Source: Paracamarosporium sp. OC-R06-R3 (Eukaryota; Ascomycota; Dothideomycetes; Pleosporales; Didymosphaeriaceae). From it: a stretch of DNA of 64,000 bases. Below are positions 21,267-32,255 of the stretch, piece by piece. Position 1 is the first letter of the stretch, and every line of letters begins with the position of its first letter. Made by a program: the position numbers and the translations under genes. The DNA lies in assembly GCA_019828545.1 (NCBI GenBank), contig JACVRA010000243.1:1-64000 (forward strand). Reading direction: 5' to 3'. A model generated the notes under the pieces. The model was not told the DNA's origin. It saw only the letters and a program-made list of their open reading frames with translations, and made no database searches.

Positions 21267-22988
21267 CGCAACGTGTATTCATGAAAGAAAGATTTAGACA
21301 AAATTACGAGCTTTATAAAGAGAGCAATTATAATTGTTAGATTACACAGCGTTGCGCGATATACATTAAATAGTGCAAAGGTGGTTGGCTCATCCACATA
21401 GACAAAAGGCTTCGCTAGCAGTCCGGCTCAACAGAAAAGAGGACACACACACTTCGAACAATCAAGAATACAAGGACATTAAAATAATCACTTTTTATCT
21501 CATGTTCATCAGAATATTATCAAATCTGACAATAATATAGCAGCTACTATATAGGAATATGCTTACCACGCTAACGGTACTAGTGTATAACTATTACTAC
21601 ATCTACAGTAGAACCTTATTAACCTTAATAGAATCTTATACATCTCTTATGTCTAAGGTGCTAGGAGTCTCCGTAATTATTACGGCTGTGCCGTAATATA
21701 ATTATACTCTAGGTAATTATGCTGACAGTAATGATGATGATGACACCTACTTAGTAGAAAAAGTCTAAAGACCTTGCTTATGGAAATGATGTAGACTACA
21801 ACATAGAGACGTTGTAAGGGAATAGGTCTCCCTTTCATATTCCTTCACTTATATTTCCAGATATGGTTAGTATGTCACGTGACTGCTGCCTACGGCGTGA
21901 CAGATCAACTCAGTTAGTTGGTCATTATAAGCACCCACTAGGTTCGTGTGCAGGGGTTGAAGCGTGGCGGGCAATGATCCAAGAGCCGTTCATTAAAACC
22001 CAACCAATCGACCGATAACTAGGAGACCGGCAAGCGCCCGTGGCCACTGACATCCCGCTCCAGCAAGATCCTGCGTCTACTCCTATGTAGTTGGTTCGAA
22101 ACCTTTGTGATGGAACTGCAGGCGAGAAGACTCATCTGGGTGCTAAGTCACTGCGAGAGCAGAGAGCAAGGAGCAGAGAGCAAAGAGCAAGGAGGCAGGA
22201 GCGCCGAGGCAGGTCCCATTTAAAAATAGCCGAGACCTGGACGCTGATAGGGCAGGTTTCCCAACGGAAAGGATTCCAATTCTCATAATTGAGATTTCAG
22301 TTGCGAAAACCAAAAATCAGAAGTCGAAATGGTCAATTCTGCAAGAGGGCAAGGGGCTCCCTAGCTAAGTATATAAACCTCGCGCTGCAACTCCTCAAAT
22401 GCTCCATCGAATTTCCTTGATCACCTTCTAGCACTATCTGGCTCGGAAACGTGGCTTTGCATTGACTAGGCTATTTTTCTTTAGGGAATAGCATAGGAGG
22501 GATCGTAGGGACCCTCCGCCTTCTCGGTTCGTGTCGCGCCGCGTCGCATGGAGCATGTGACTGTTCCATGGAATGGATGCAAGGACTTGGCGCTGCAGGG
22601 ATGGACTGCTTACGTGACGTGGAACGTTCTTTTCTCTTCCGGTGGGTTTTGGTGGACCTTAGAGCAGGATCCACTACGGGAACGATCTTAAGATCGACAG
22701 GGCACGGCTTTGTCTTTAGCGCAGCTAGCTACAAATGCGTTATCGGTCTTATTAGTAGTTACGTGTAGGCGCCAAGTGAACCAAAGCCGCCCAACGTTTG
22801 TAGGTCCCTCGCGAAGATGTCAAGGCATTATCGCGAAGATTGATGTACTCTGCTTCGTTGTAGCAGAGCAAGCTATGTCGCGTCTAGATCTCAAAGGTGG
22901 AGGTCAATCCATATCCTACGAAGCCAAAGTGAATATCTTGTGAGGTTAGGGCTACACTACGGAAGCAAGAGCAGCACCATGTCCTTCT
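21267..22988. other. AT-rich to GC-rich intergenic DNA, no gene recognised
   Basis: 21480-21900 is AT-rich with many TA steps. 22145-22205 is a purine-rich stretch of imperfect GAGCAAGGAGCAGA repeats. Frames at 22471-22943 have no recognisable motif. Confidence 0.35.
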
Positions 22989-24405
22989 TCAACGTCTTCG
23001 GCGAGCTTTTGTTAACACTACCCCTATGAAGCTACCCCAGAACCCGTCGCTCCCTCCATCTCTACCATACCTAATAACGTTTTGCCAGAGCCTTAGTGCC
23101 TGAAAGATTCTGCTCACACTCCTCGTCTCGCAGAGACCTAAGGAACTAACCTCTGGTCCTAGGATATGCACTGTGTCCCACTCCTCTGACGCTATATACG
23201 CAAAATAAACGTGCGTCTCATGTCCTACAATAGCGAAGCAGGGTTCCACTAGGTTGCTCTTGTCTTTCAGTTCTACGCGCCGCGCAAGCTGCATTCTTTT
23301 CTGTAGGCCAGCTGCCATCTATATGCTGAGTTGGTATTCCGCTTCTGTGAGATCTCTGCTGGTAGGTTTGACCTCAACGTAGGAGAAGAGGGTCGTCGTC
23401 TTTGTAAAGGCATCTGCCATGTGGCTTACGACGGGATCCCCCGTATTTCTTAAGCGGTTGTATAGGTCTTCAAAGCCTAGTGATGCTATATGGGAGAAGG
23501 AGAGTGTGAAGTTGGCTTTGCGATCTAGTAGGCGGAGTCTGCCAGCGGTATTGGTGATGGAGGAGAGAAACTCATTGGCGATAGCCTGCGATTGTCTGCT
23601 TGAGTATTAGCATTTGAGTGCTAAGAAAGAAGCAAAGGATGGCTTACACGCTCTGAAGCCAGAATTTCTCCTTCCCTTTTAGCCTCATCGCGAGCTTCAT
23701 CAGCGGCTGGATCACGTCCATACACCATGCATTCTTATCACGACCTCTCGCCTGACACATGCGCACGTTGAGCCAAATCTCCTTCACCTTCTGCAGCACA
23801 TATGCTAGTGATTTACGCTCCTTGCTGTTGATACCTAGATCTGAGAGGCCCCGCGCTGTGCTGTCACCCCAAGCGTGAAACTCAATCCTTTGGTATCCAA
23901 AATCCGCGTCTCCTTTAATCTGCTCCCGTAACCGTCCCGGTATCCAACCTCTGCCCAGTCCGTCTTCCAGCTGCTCTATGACATCCCTTACCCTCTGCGG
24001 CGGCGGTTTCTTCAACCCTGAGCTCGGTTCTGTTATTGTTGGAGGGGATGTAAAAGCTAGTACGGCGATGCTATCGCGTGACGGACTATTTCCTTGACGA
24101 GGGTTTTTGTTGCCAGCTCGGCTGCTTCGTAGGCTGAAGGTATTCGTCCCATTGACCATCAGCGCGCTCGCGTTCGAAGCCGCTCCAACAGCAGATACGC
24201 TGTGGGTAGGCAGGACTTCGGTATCAGTATCGTGTCTCGGTCGCTTGGGGCTGAGATTGCGTGTCGACATTGCATAGGCACTGGGCTCGGCACGCTTCCG
24301 CTTTAGCGGTGAACGGTTTTCAGGTGTTGACGGTGGGGAGAGAGCGTCCGTCTGGGTCGGGACCGCTTCAGAGAGCTCCTGAACCCAACCTTCCACGCGC
24401 AATAC
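22989..24405 (-). pseudogene. PD-(D/E)XK nuclease-like protein with one nonsense codon
   Basis: Two exons joined by an intron at 23596-23647 (52 nt, GTAAGC...GCAG, GCTAATAC branch site). Exon 1 begins with a low-complexity Ser/Pro/Arg region (SPPSTPENRSPLKRKR), then RVRDVIEQLEDGLGRGWIPG and a helical segment. Exon 2 contains KANFTLSFSHIASLGFEDL and the core YVEVKPTSRDLTEAEYQLSI, with the E-x-K of this fold, and continues to KARRRR at 22989. A TAG at 23319-23321 interrupts QLSI-stop-MAAGLQKR, most simply TGG to TAG. The layout matches uncharacterised fungal proteins annotated as PD-(D/E)XK nuclease-like; this rests on memory, not a search. No ATG opens exon 1: its frame instead runs in from the LINE fragment upstream. 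Nuclease activity is not established for the family. Confidence 0.6.
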
Positions 24406-25240
24406 ACGTTCAGGTTCATCTTGCCCGTCCACCTGTCTTAGTGTACAGTCGTAGATGATGCCTCGCGCCTGTTCTTCGCCTTCGCAGAGTACCACCTCGG
24501 GCCTGGCTACCCACGGCGGGTAGGCGTACGGCTTGACCTGCATCACATCGTCGATACGGACTTCCTCGCACATCTCTGCCGTCCGCATCAAAGTCGACCG
24601 ATGCTTCGTGCAGAGCCGCTGCCGTTTGAGCATCCAGTGGAGATGCGACTGGCCGAGTTTGTGGGATGACACCCAGAACGCGATCGTCTGATTGCGCAGT
24701 CTCTGCTCCATGGGAACCAGACCTGCTTCCACATCCGCGATCGCGCCTGCGACCGCGCGGAATCCCTTGATGACCGCTTGCGCCGTGATCCTCTGCGCCT
24801 TCATGAGGAGCTGCTTCACGTCGTGCGTCGCGATCGGATACCACACCGGCGACGCATAGTCCGCCACCGGTAGCACCGCGCTCGTCGCCAACTGCTTGAC
24901 CATCTTGGGGCGGAGTCCTTTTAGTCTGTGCAATGCTAGTGCGACCTTCGTTGCTTTGCCGGCCTTATACGCTAGGTGCGCCTTGAACCGGAGCTCCTTG
25001 TCGAGCGTCACCCCAAGGAGCGTAACCTCGTTTGTTGGCGGAATCTCTTTCTCTTTCAATCGCAGCGTTCTCGTGCTTTCCCTAGCTGCGCCTTTGTATC
25101 TTGTGAGATGGATAAAGGATGTCTTCTTGGTGCGCTCCCACTTCTCCAGCATCGGCACTACCTCGTTCTGGAGCATACGCGTGTTTCCCTCTATTGATGG
25201 GCCCATCACCCAGGCCGAATAATCGTCCACGAAGGCCCTG
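24406..25240 (-). mobile_element. LINE (Tad-like) reverse transcriptase fragment, truncated at both ends
   Basis: The frame opens exactly at the reverse-transcriptase box FVDDYSAWVMGPS and continues through LEKWERT, KTSFIHLTR, VTLLGVTLDKELRFKAHL, LPVADYASPVWYP and AVAGAIADVEAGLVPMEQRL, the thumb region of fungal Tad-type LINEs. The palm upstream of the YVDD-like box is missing, as is the RNase H domain expected after about 24410. A small internal deletion removes a few residues between WERT and KTSF. The frame is continuous with the PD-(D/E)XK-like exon downstream, producing one 528-codon open reading frame (25230-23644). Confidence 0.8.
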
Positions 25241-25989
25241 GAAGACCAATGCGCTGTTTTACTTTACGCTGCCATTTCACCCGAGAGACCGGCATGTGTA
25301 ATTCCAAGTGTTGATGTCGAAAGGTGTCACACAGTCTGAAGGACGCGATAGAGACTTCATCTTCGATCTTATGGACGTCGAAGGGTACGTGGTCGATTGC
25401 TGTGAGTGGGAGCGTGCAGGTGATTCTATGTCTTTTTGGTCTCGCATCTGCTGACGCTTTGTTCCTGGGATCTTCGCCTGTAAGTCTTCACGGCGTTAGG
25501 GAAACATCGTAAAAACTACACGATGGCTTTAATACTAGGTATCGCAACGATTGCATAGGTTTTTGCGCAACAGAAATGGCGGGCGCATTGATGTGCGGGT
25601 TGGTGTTCGGAGGTGTTCGTACCTGGGCGATGGTCGGTTGACCTAGCAACAGCCAGGATGTTACCTAACCAGATCTGCCGTGAGGAATCCAGCCATCCTC
25701 ACTCAGCCAGGATCATGGAGGAAAGAGATAGCCAGTTGCAACGAGTGTAGGTTTGTGAACTGTACCTGGCATTTAACGCTACTCTATATGGAGGCTTCAA
25801 TACTCCCTAGACTCACATCACCTCTGCTTGGCAAACACTACATCCGCTCTCCCTCCTACTCTTGAAATGTTACTTTGCCCTCTACTAGACCATCTTAACC
25901 TGACGTGCTGTGATCATGCCCTTGTCCTACTCCCTCAAATGCGCGCTGAGCACCTGAGGAGTTACGCCCAGTGGTCTTTTTTACCCCGC
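25241..25989. other. No gene recognised
   Basis: 5' flank of the truncated LINE. No upstream reverse-transcriptase sequence is found in any frame, so truncation lies at about 25240. Confidence 0.4.
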
Positions 25990-27336
25990 TTAGGTGTAGT
26001 TGAAGTCCTCTTCGTTCCATTTGCCTATCCCGTACGTGCTGCAGTGTTCGATGTCGCCCGCGGTGGAGTCACGAGAGTCAGACCCCTGCTCACTGTCGAA
26101 TGTTGGGTCGACATCTTCCAATAGTGTAAAGCCGTCCAGGTCGCTCAATCGGGTAGTAACTCTGGGTTCCGTAGACGAGGATACAAACGATTCATTAGGC
26201 TTTTGGTCCAGGTTAAGGACGCCGTCCAACATTTCCTCCCTTGCTAGGTCGTCGGCTCGATAGGTGGGTAGAAACTCATCATATTTTATGATCTTTGTGA
26301 TCTCTGTGATCTGGCATCGAGGTTCATGGCTAAGTTCTTGACCTGGTTGTACTGCTTCCTATCAATCTTCGTAACTCCTTTTTCTCTGACCGTGAAGTAT
26401 TATAGATCTTGGCCCTGAAAGTACAACGACTCCTGTCGTAGACCCTTCTGCAAGGTTATCCCGGTGCTTAGGTACAGCGCGATCATGCTCACACCATTGG
26501 CCTGCACGCATCGTGCATTTCGTTACTTCAGAAAGTTGCGGTCTTGTATATCTGGCTTGATACGGATGACTGCAGTGTAGGGGCCTTACCCGCCATATAA
26601 CTTGGTGCTGGTCGGCCCGAAAACGAACTCACCGTCTTCTAGGCTGGTGTGCAGATTCTCTGCTAGCAGAATTACCTTCTCAGGGTGGTCGATGCTGTTG
26701 GCGAGGGATGTCGCCTTTCTCCCTATGCCTACGTCACTTATTGGTTCCTAAGGTAATGCCCTCATCTGAGCTACGGTCTCATATCCTTCAACTACGGTAC
26801 ATCACACAATCACTTAACCTAGTGATTGCACACTGACGTAGTAGACGCTCGCTCTGTAGCACCGTCTACTATGTAGTCTGTCTGGCCTTGACTGTGTACG
26901 GTAGAGAGGGAGGGCCAAAGTAGCGCTACGCGTCTGGCATCCGTTCCGGTACAGGTATGCCGTCATGAATCATCTGAGAGGACACTGGATAGTTGTACTC
27001 CCATGTAGACCTACCCAGGCCTTCTTTTTGCCACTCCCCGAGATGTAGCGTGTTGCATGCCGGCGTCACCATGAAAAACACGTCCAGCTCCTGGCTGTTA
27101 CCCGTATCCGGGACTTCGAGTACGAACCATTTATCAGGCTGTAGCTCGCGCTTTCCTTTCGCGTCTTCGTATAACCTTCCATACTGCACCAACATTTGAC
27201 TGCTGGCAAGTGGAATGTCGTACCGCACACCATGTTGGAACCCAAACTCAGCGAGAAGCATGGTTATTGGAATACGAACGAGAGTTGGATAGGTGCGGTT
27301 CGATGCTCGGAGGGCGGGGTGGATCACACCCACCAT
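25990..27336 (-). pseudogene. Decayed coding region of unknown family
   Basis: Three minus-strand stretches look protein-coding. 27336-26926 is open for 136 codons (MLLAEFGFQHGVRYDIPLAS, KWFVLEVPDTGNSQELDVFF). About 26800-26290 reads VGIGRKATSLANSIDHPEKV and GVSMIALYLSTGITLQKGL in one frame, but with stops after MRALP, LYGG, NFLK and GQDL. 26232-25990 is open again (RLSDLDGFTLLEDVDPTFD). They may be one gene inactivated by several stops and frame changes. No family is recognised. Confidence 0.35.
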
Positions 27337-30300
27337 CTATTACCTATTAGACAAGTAGTAGTTCACCTTGGGTGTCAGATAGCCATACCTCCTCACATCG
27401 CCTACAACGGTCGGTTTCCGTTACGCTTCTGCAGCGAATGCGGCAATGATGCCTGCCGTTGTCCACGTCCGTCAGAACGTGTATGCGGTACTTGTCACCG
27501 ACCTGTGCGCTGCTGTTATCTTTGTCGCTTACTTCGTTGTTCGTGTTGTCGCCTGTATCGTCACTCACATCCACGGGCACCGTTTTCCGTTTTTTCATCT
27601 CGGACAGCTTCGGCGGGGATGGTTGGCGTTTACACGATATACTGTTCCTTGGAGAATAGACCTTGGTCGATTGTGTATCTGCTCACGCTTGCAAGAATCT
27701 CACCACCGCGTCGTGGAGGGAATGGGTCTTCGATTCGGTTAGTGCCGTGTGGCCTTGGATATGATGGATTCGTGATTGTCGTAGACGTAAATGAAGTTCG
27801 AAACCAGCTTTTAGCAAGTGTATGGGGTAGTTTGAGTAACATCCCATGCGTACGTGAGTGTGGGTGCAATTCGAACTCGCGCGGGCCATAGGTGAGTGGA
27901 TGGTCCGTGCACCAAGTATACCAGTGCCCAGCAACGTACGGCTCTGTGTTTTGCAGCAAAGGATGATGTAAGAATCACACTGCGTGTGATAGGTGCATTA
28001 TGTATTCACATAAAGAGTCGTGCTTGGATTCGAGGAGCATAGAGCTCTGCAATAGAAACGCTTAGAGAGAAAGCCACCTTTACTGATCTATTACCCACAT
28101 ACAAAGTTAAGAGAGTTACTACATCCTAGCCATAACGACTGGCTGCCCGCTACTAGTTGACTTGGATGTTTGAGACGTGTCATGTTGCCGACTCACACAG
28201 GTAAACTGTGTGTTGATGTCGAGGCAGCTGCTCCTGATAGGGTGGCAGGTGCCAAGGCTCTTGTTTATCTAGCTTCCTTTCGATAGCTTTGAACAACTAA
28301 TCTTACACCACGCTTCTACTTCATCATTTGACGGTCATCGCCTCCCCACCTCAGACTTGCAAGCTGTATCCCGCCACTAGCATCAGATGCAAGTGTGGCA
28401 GCTCGATCCGCACTTTAATTACCTACAGGTACATTTCTGCGGCTCGTACATGCTATCCGTGATATCAGCGCCGGTACTACCTGGTTGACGTTCCTCGCGG
28501 ACCATGTCTCGCCGTAGAGCCGCTTCGGCGACGGGGTCCTCACCGCATTGGCATAATAAAACGGTGCAATTGGCGTTGGTCTGGCGAGGACCGATCCCAT
28601 GAGCGTCTCGAGGAAACGCGTCGAATAATTGGAATATGTCATAGTCTCGCACGACAGGCCCCTACCTATCGTGGCTCTGCGAGCCGTAATTAGTTGACTT
28701 TAGGACTTCCCACGTGGCAGGCGTTACCGGAAAAGGCCGTACCGGCTCCGAAGGGTATTCGCACCCATTGTCTGTACCTAGTTAGCACATGACGCCGACC
28801 ATATAGGGGATAACATACTCGCCTCTGCCTGCTCTACCACTTGGGCACAAACTCTCTCAGAATTGTCTACTACGACATCTAAGCTATGGGTAGTTGTTCT
28901 AGTTGCAGCAGCAGGCGCACTGCAAGCCCAGTGTCGTCACCATTTACTGCCATGTACGCGTCCTACTCTTCGATCACCCTGTTGCGCCCCGACTCCTCGA
29001 TCGGCTCATCGTCTCGCACGGCGCTCTCAGGCTGAGAGAGCGGAGCTTTGAAGTATGCTGGATCGTGACCTTCTGCCGCCACCCTAAAGACCGCCCGGAG
29101 GCGTTTATTCTTGTTGCGGTCATACCCGGCAGCAATCTCTTCCTCGGCTTCTTCTACAGTTAATGGTACTGGGTCGTTGCTTTTCATTCACGCGCTTGCG
29201 GTATAGTTAGGAGCGATACGCGAAAGAAAAAGAAAGGTTGTCCCGAGACACGAATTCGATTCGACATACAACTCACTAGTAGCTAGGAACATAACAGGAT
29301 ATCGCCTATTGCTAGTATTCTGCCCACCATCTCGTAGGTCATTGACCGTCGGGCTGCATAGCATCCACGGGACGCTTTGCGGTGAGTTGCGCCAGGAGCA
29401 TGTCCTCACCAGCTACAACCACGGGCTACTGCGGATATCCGCGCACCTTTGCTAGGTACATGTCTCCGGGGTATGTTGCTGGGCGGGTGCTGCCTCGCTT
29501 CCTCTTGCTATGGCGGGACGGTTCGCTCGAGATGCTTTTTACGGCAGGTGCGGACGGGTTGTCTACCGAGTCGGACATTGTGGGCGTATCCTAGAAGGGA
29601 ATAGGAAGAGGGTCAAGCGTCGTTGTCTGCGTTACAAGAGTGAGAGATGCCGTAGCTGGCGGCGGCCTGCGCGGATCAAGATGTGACGGGGCGATTCAAG
29701 TGCGCTGCAACAGCGGCTAACCAGTATGCGTGTGGTTAGGTAATTGTCGGGACTTGCGATCGCCGCGCAAACATGCCTGCCTACCAGAGGCCAAACCTGG
29801 ACACCATAGCCGAACTTGAGGTGAATTACTGCACGACATCTATTCATACAGATCCTGAGGCTATTTCCATCCGTCGTCTCTTTGGTGCCGTCCAAGGAGC
29901 CGTGGTCGACACCACCAAGGGTAATGGACCGCTAGAGAAGTACTTCCGCGTGTATTGCCCCTTGTGTGAGGGGATGCGCAATTCTGTGGATGGCTTCCAC
30001 GCGCTCGGTTACAGATTTGCCCTCGTACGGAACAATTACGAAGAACGCATGGCGCTCCGTACGATGATGCGAGACTGCTTGCCGACACGTGGGAACCTCG
30101 GAGTTACCAAAACAGCGGCGAAGCCGTTCCATGGGTCCTCCTCGGCTCGATGCCGGTACAGCAAGCAAGATAGGGCGCCACGGTCGTCGGCAGCGGTGAC
30201 GCACCAAAAGGAGTCTGCAAAGCAACTTGGGAATGTGGCGGATCGTACCGGTACCGGGCGCGAAATTGAGGAGGTTGAACACCGGTAGCGTGCTGCCGAT

Positions 30301-31640
30301 AGAACGATAGAACTATCTCTCCTACTTTCCACCCAATCTTTTGACAGGGATACCGTTTCGTGGTTAATTAGTCACCCAGAATGACGGGAAAGGGACGAGG
30401 CTTTCATGTAGAACAGACTACCATTCGTAAAGTAGCGTGACAATCCATGCATAAGATCCTCATGCCCATATCGTTCTTGAGTGTTGTAGAACCCAGAATG
30501 CATATGGAACCCTAGTCCGAAAGGACTCGTTGTCCTGCGCCACGAAATGGAATCTCGGCTCTTTGCTGTCCATCCGTTTCTTACACCTACAGCTGGTACG
30601 TTGCATCCAGTTTTTAATGCTGACTGCTGCTACCATGTCGTAGAGATCATCGACAATGACAACAGGCAAGTAAGCTAGGCGGATGGCCATGCGGGACCAT
30701 ACTTCACTGCCACGTACACGATGGACGGCGTCGGTGGGTCCTGGCCAGCCTGTGCGGAGAGCGGACAAAAAAACCTTGGGCGCCTCTACCAGAAAACCGA
30801 ATTCCGTAAAATGTTGCTGTGCTGGAAAGTAGATTGCCTCTTCCGCCACGGGCAACGGATAAACCATACGTCGAGCTAGCAAGCAACTGAGGACGGAAGC
30901 TATGTGCGTCTGCGCCTCCTGCCCCCTCTCTAGATAGAATTTGGGTCTTTACCCAAATGCGGCATCCTTCGCCTTCTTGTACTGGGAATCGCATAATATC
31001 TATACAAGAGGGATAGGTCGTTTGTGAAGGGCGAAACAGAGAGACCATAGCGTGTGCTGACTCGGGAGAGCTTCTCATAGCAGAGAAGGCGGCGTCGAAG
31101 TGAGAGACCGGGGAGATTGCCCAAAGGGTCTGTTACGCTATAAAGCCGTCCAGCGCCTCTGCCTCGTCCCCGAATCCCACTGGTTTTAAACCACCGAGAC
31201 CCTGCCAAACATTGGATGGGAGTTTCTCTTTCCATCGCGTGGTCAGGCTCAGCGGCTCCCGTTACCCATGCGAGGTCTGGCGCGCATGACTAAAATCTGC
31301 TGCAGGATTCGAAGATTTGAAATACGTGAGAGCGGCCAAAGGACGATCAAAGTGGTGGAGTGTGGAAAGGTACGAGTAGAGTAGCACTCATGGCTCGAAA
31401 TCGATGACATGGAGACTGAAGGGGGCTGGGCGAGGAACTACAAACCAAGGTACTTTACTTGATGAGGAAAATCCAGGCGCCCTATTATCGATGTCGTGGA
31501 GGAGCCTGCGGTGTGCGAAGAAGTAGTAGAGCCATTCGGCTATGGGTGGCATTGACGAGGACGCTGGCGGATCGATGGCGTTATCCATTAGCACGTGCTC
31601 TCGTCCTCGCTGACAGCAGTATAAAAAAGGGCGCGTTGCG
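27337..31640. other. Unassigned region with short, unconvincing frames
   Basis: Several frames of 75-170 codons occur (for example 29773-30288 plus, containing YFRVYCPLCEGM; 28963-29187 minus, acidic; 30460-30882 minus), but none has a recognisable domain and I found no splice pairs in phase that join them. They could be fragments of decayed genes. Confidence 0.3.
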
Positions 31641-31654
31641 TGTTCTTCCTGCTT

Positions 31655-31985
31655 TTGTTTGCCACAGACTCCTGCACACCCACACTAAAACAAGAGTCGA
31701 TGACTTGAATAAATGTGCCGTGCTAGAAACGCTGCTCTAAACGGTATATGTGCTGTGTTGACAAAGTGGGATTGCAACTGGAAATGTGCTGGGGAAGAAC
31801 CATGAGAACAACATTGAATTTGAAATTAGGACTTCTCGTCTTCCGAGTGCTAAAATCTTGATAATGACATAAAATGGTGGAGCAGATGTAAGCTCTATTA
31901 TAGAACAGCACGCGCGTTGGTTTTCTTTGCCTACCACCGACTTCTGCACAGCTGCACTAAAGATCTCTGTCGATGATGTAAAACA
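31655..31985. repeat. Diverged direct duplication, about 275 bp apart
   Basis: TTTGCCACAGACTCCTGCAC...GCACTAAA-like sequence with GTCGATGACTTGAA near 31660-31710 recurs as CGACTTCTGCACAGCTGCAC...GTCGATGATGTAAA at about 31940-31985. The match is imperfect and judged by eye. Confidence 0.4.
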
Positions 31986-32141
31986 CGCTGACGAGAGAAT
32001 CGTGCGAAAACGATGGGTGGAGGACTCTAACGTGCTTTGCTAAAATAAATGTGCCACGCGAGTGCACAATACAAAAGTCCCAAATTGGCTAGGGGAAGTG
32101 GCATGGAAGGCCTTCTGCATCAGAGCCAAGACTTGCTTGAC

Positions 32142-32255
32142 TTCGACGTACCGAAAGTGTAAAGTCAGTGAATCATGTGTCCCTCCTACTTCTTCCAGGT
32201 CGATATACCGGAAGTGCGAAAACAGCTAACCATGGGTTCATTCTACTTCTACCAG
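32142..32255. repeat. 57-bp tandem duplication
   Basis: 32142-32198 and 32199-32255 are two adjacent 57-bp units about 70% identical by eye, both ending CTACTTCTNCCAG and sharing TACCGNAAGTG and CATGNGT. Confidence 0.65.

Noticed and set aside
22090..22105. GGTTCGAAACC, tRNA T-loop-like
   Set aside because: No acceptor or anticodon arm could be formed with flanking sequence.
23644..23646. Apparent stop codon ending the LINE/nuclease frame
   Set aside because: It lies inside a well-supported 52-nt intron (23596-23647), so it is not a lesion; the real nonsense codon is at 23319-23321.
24416..24844. 142-codon minus-strand frame inside the LINE fragment
   Set aside because: Arg/Gly-rich shadow of the reverse-transcriptase frame.
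27860..27890. GTTCGAAT-like T-loop on the minus strand
   Set aside because: The arms do not pair and no anticodon loop is placed correctly.
29773..30288. 171-codon plus-strand frame with a CPLC motif
   Set aside because: No domain recognised, overlapped by three minus-strand frames of similar length, and no introns or neighbours support it as a gene.
30460..31235. Minus-strand frames that might form a spliced gene
   Set aside because: A GTAAAG...CTCAG intron candidate does not restore phase between them, and no motif is recognisable.
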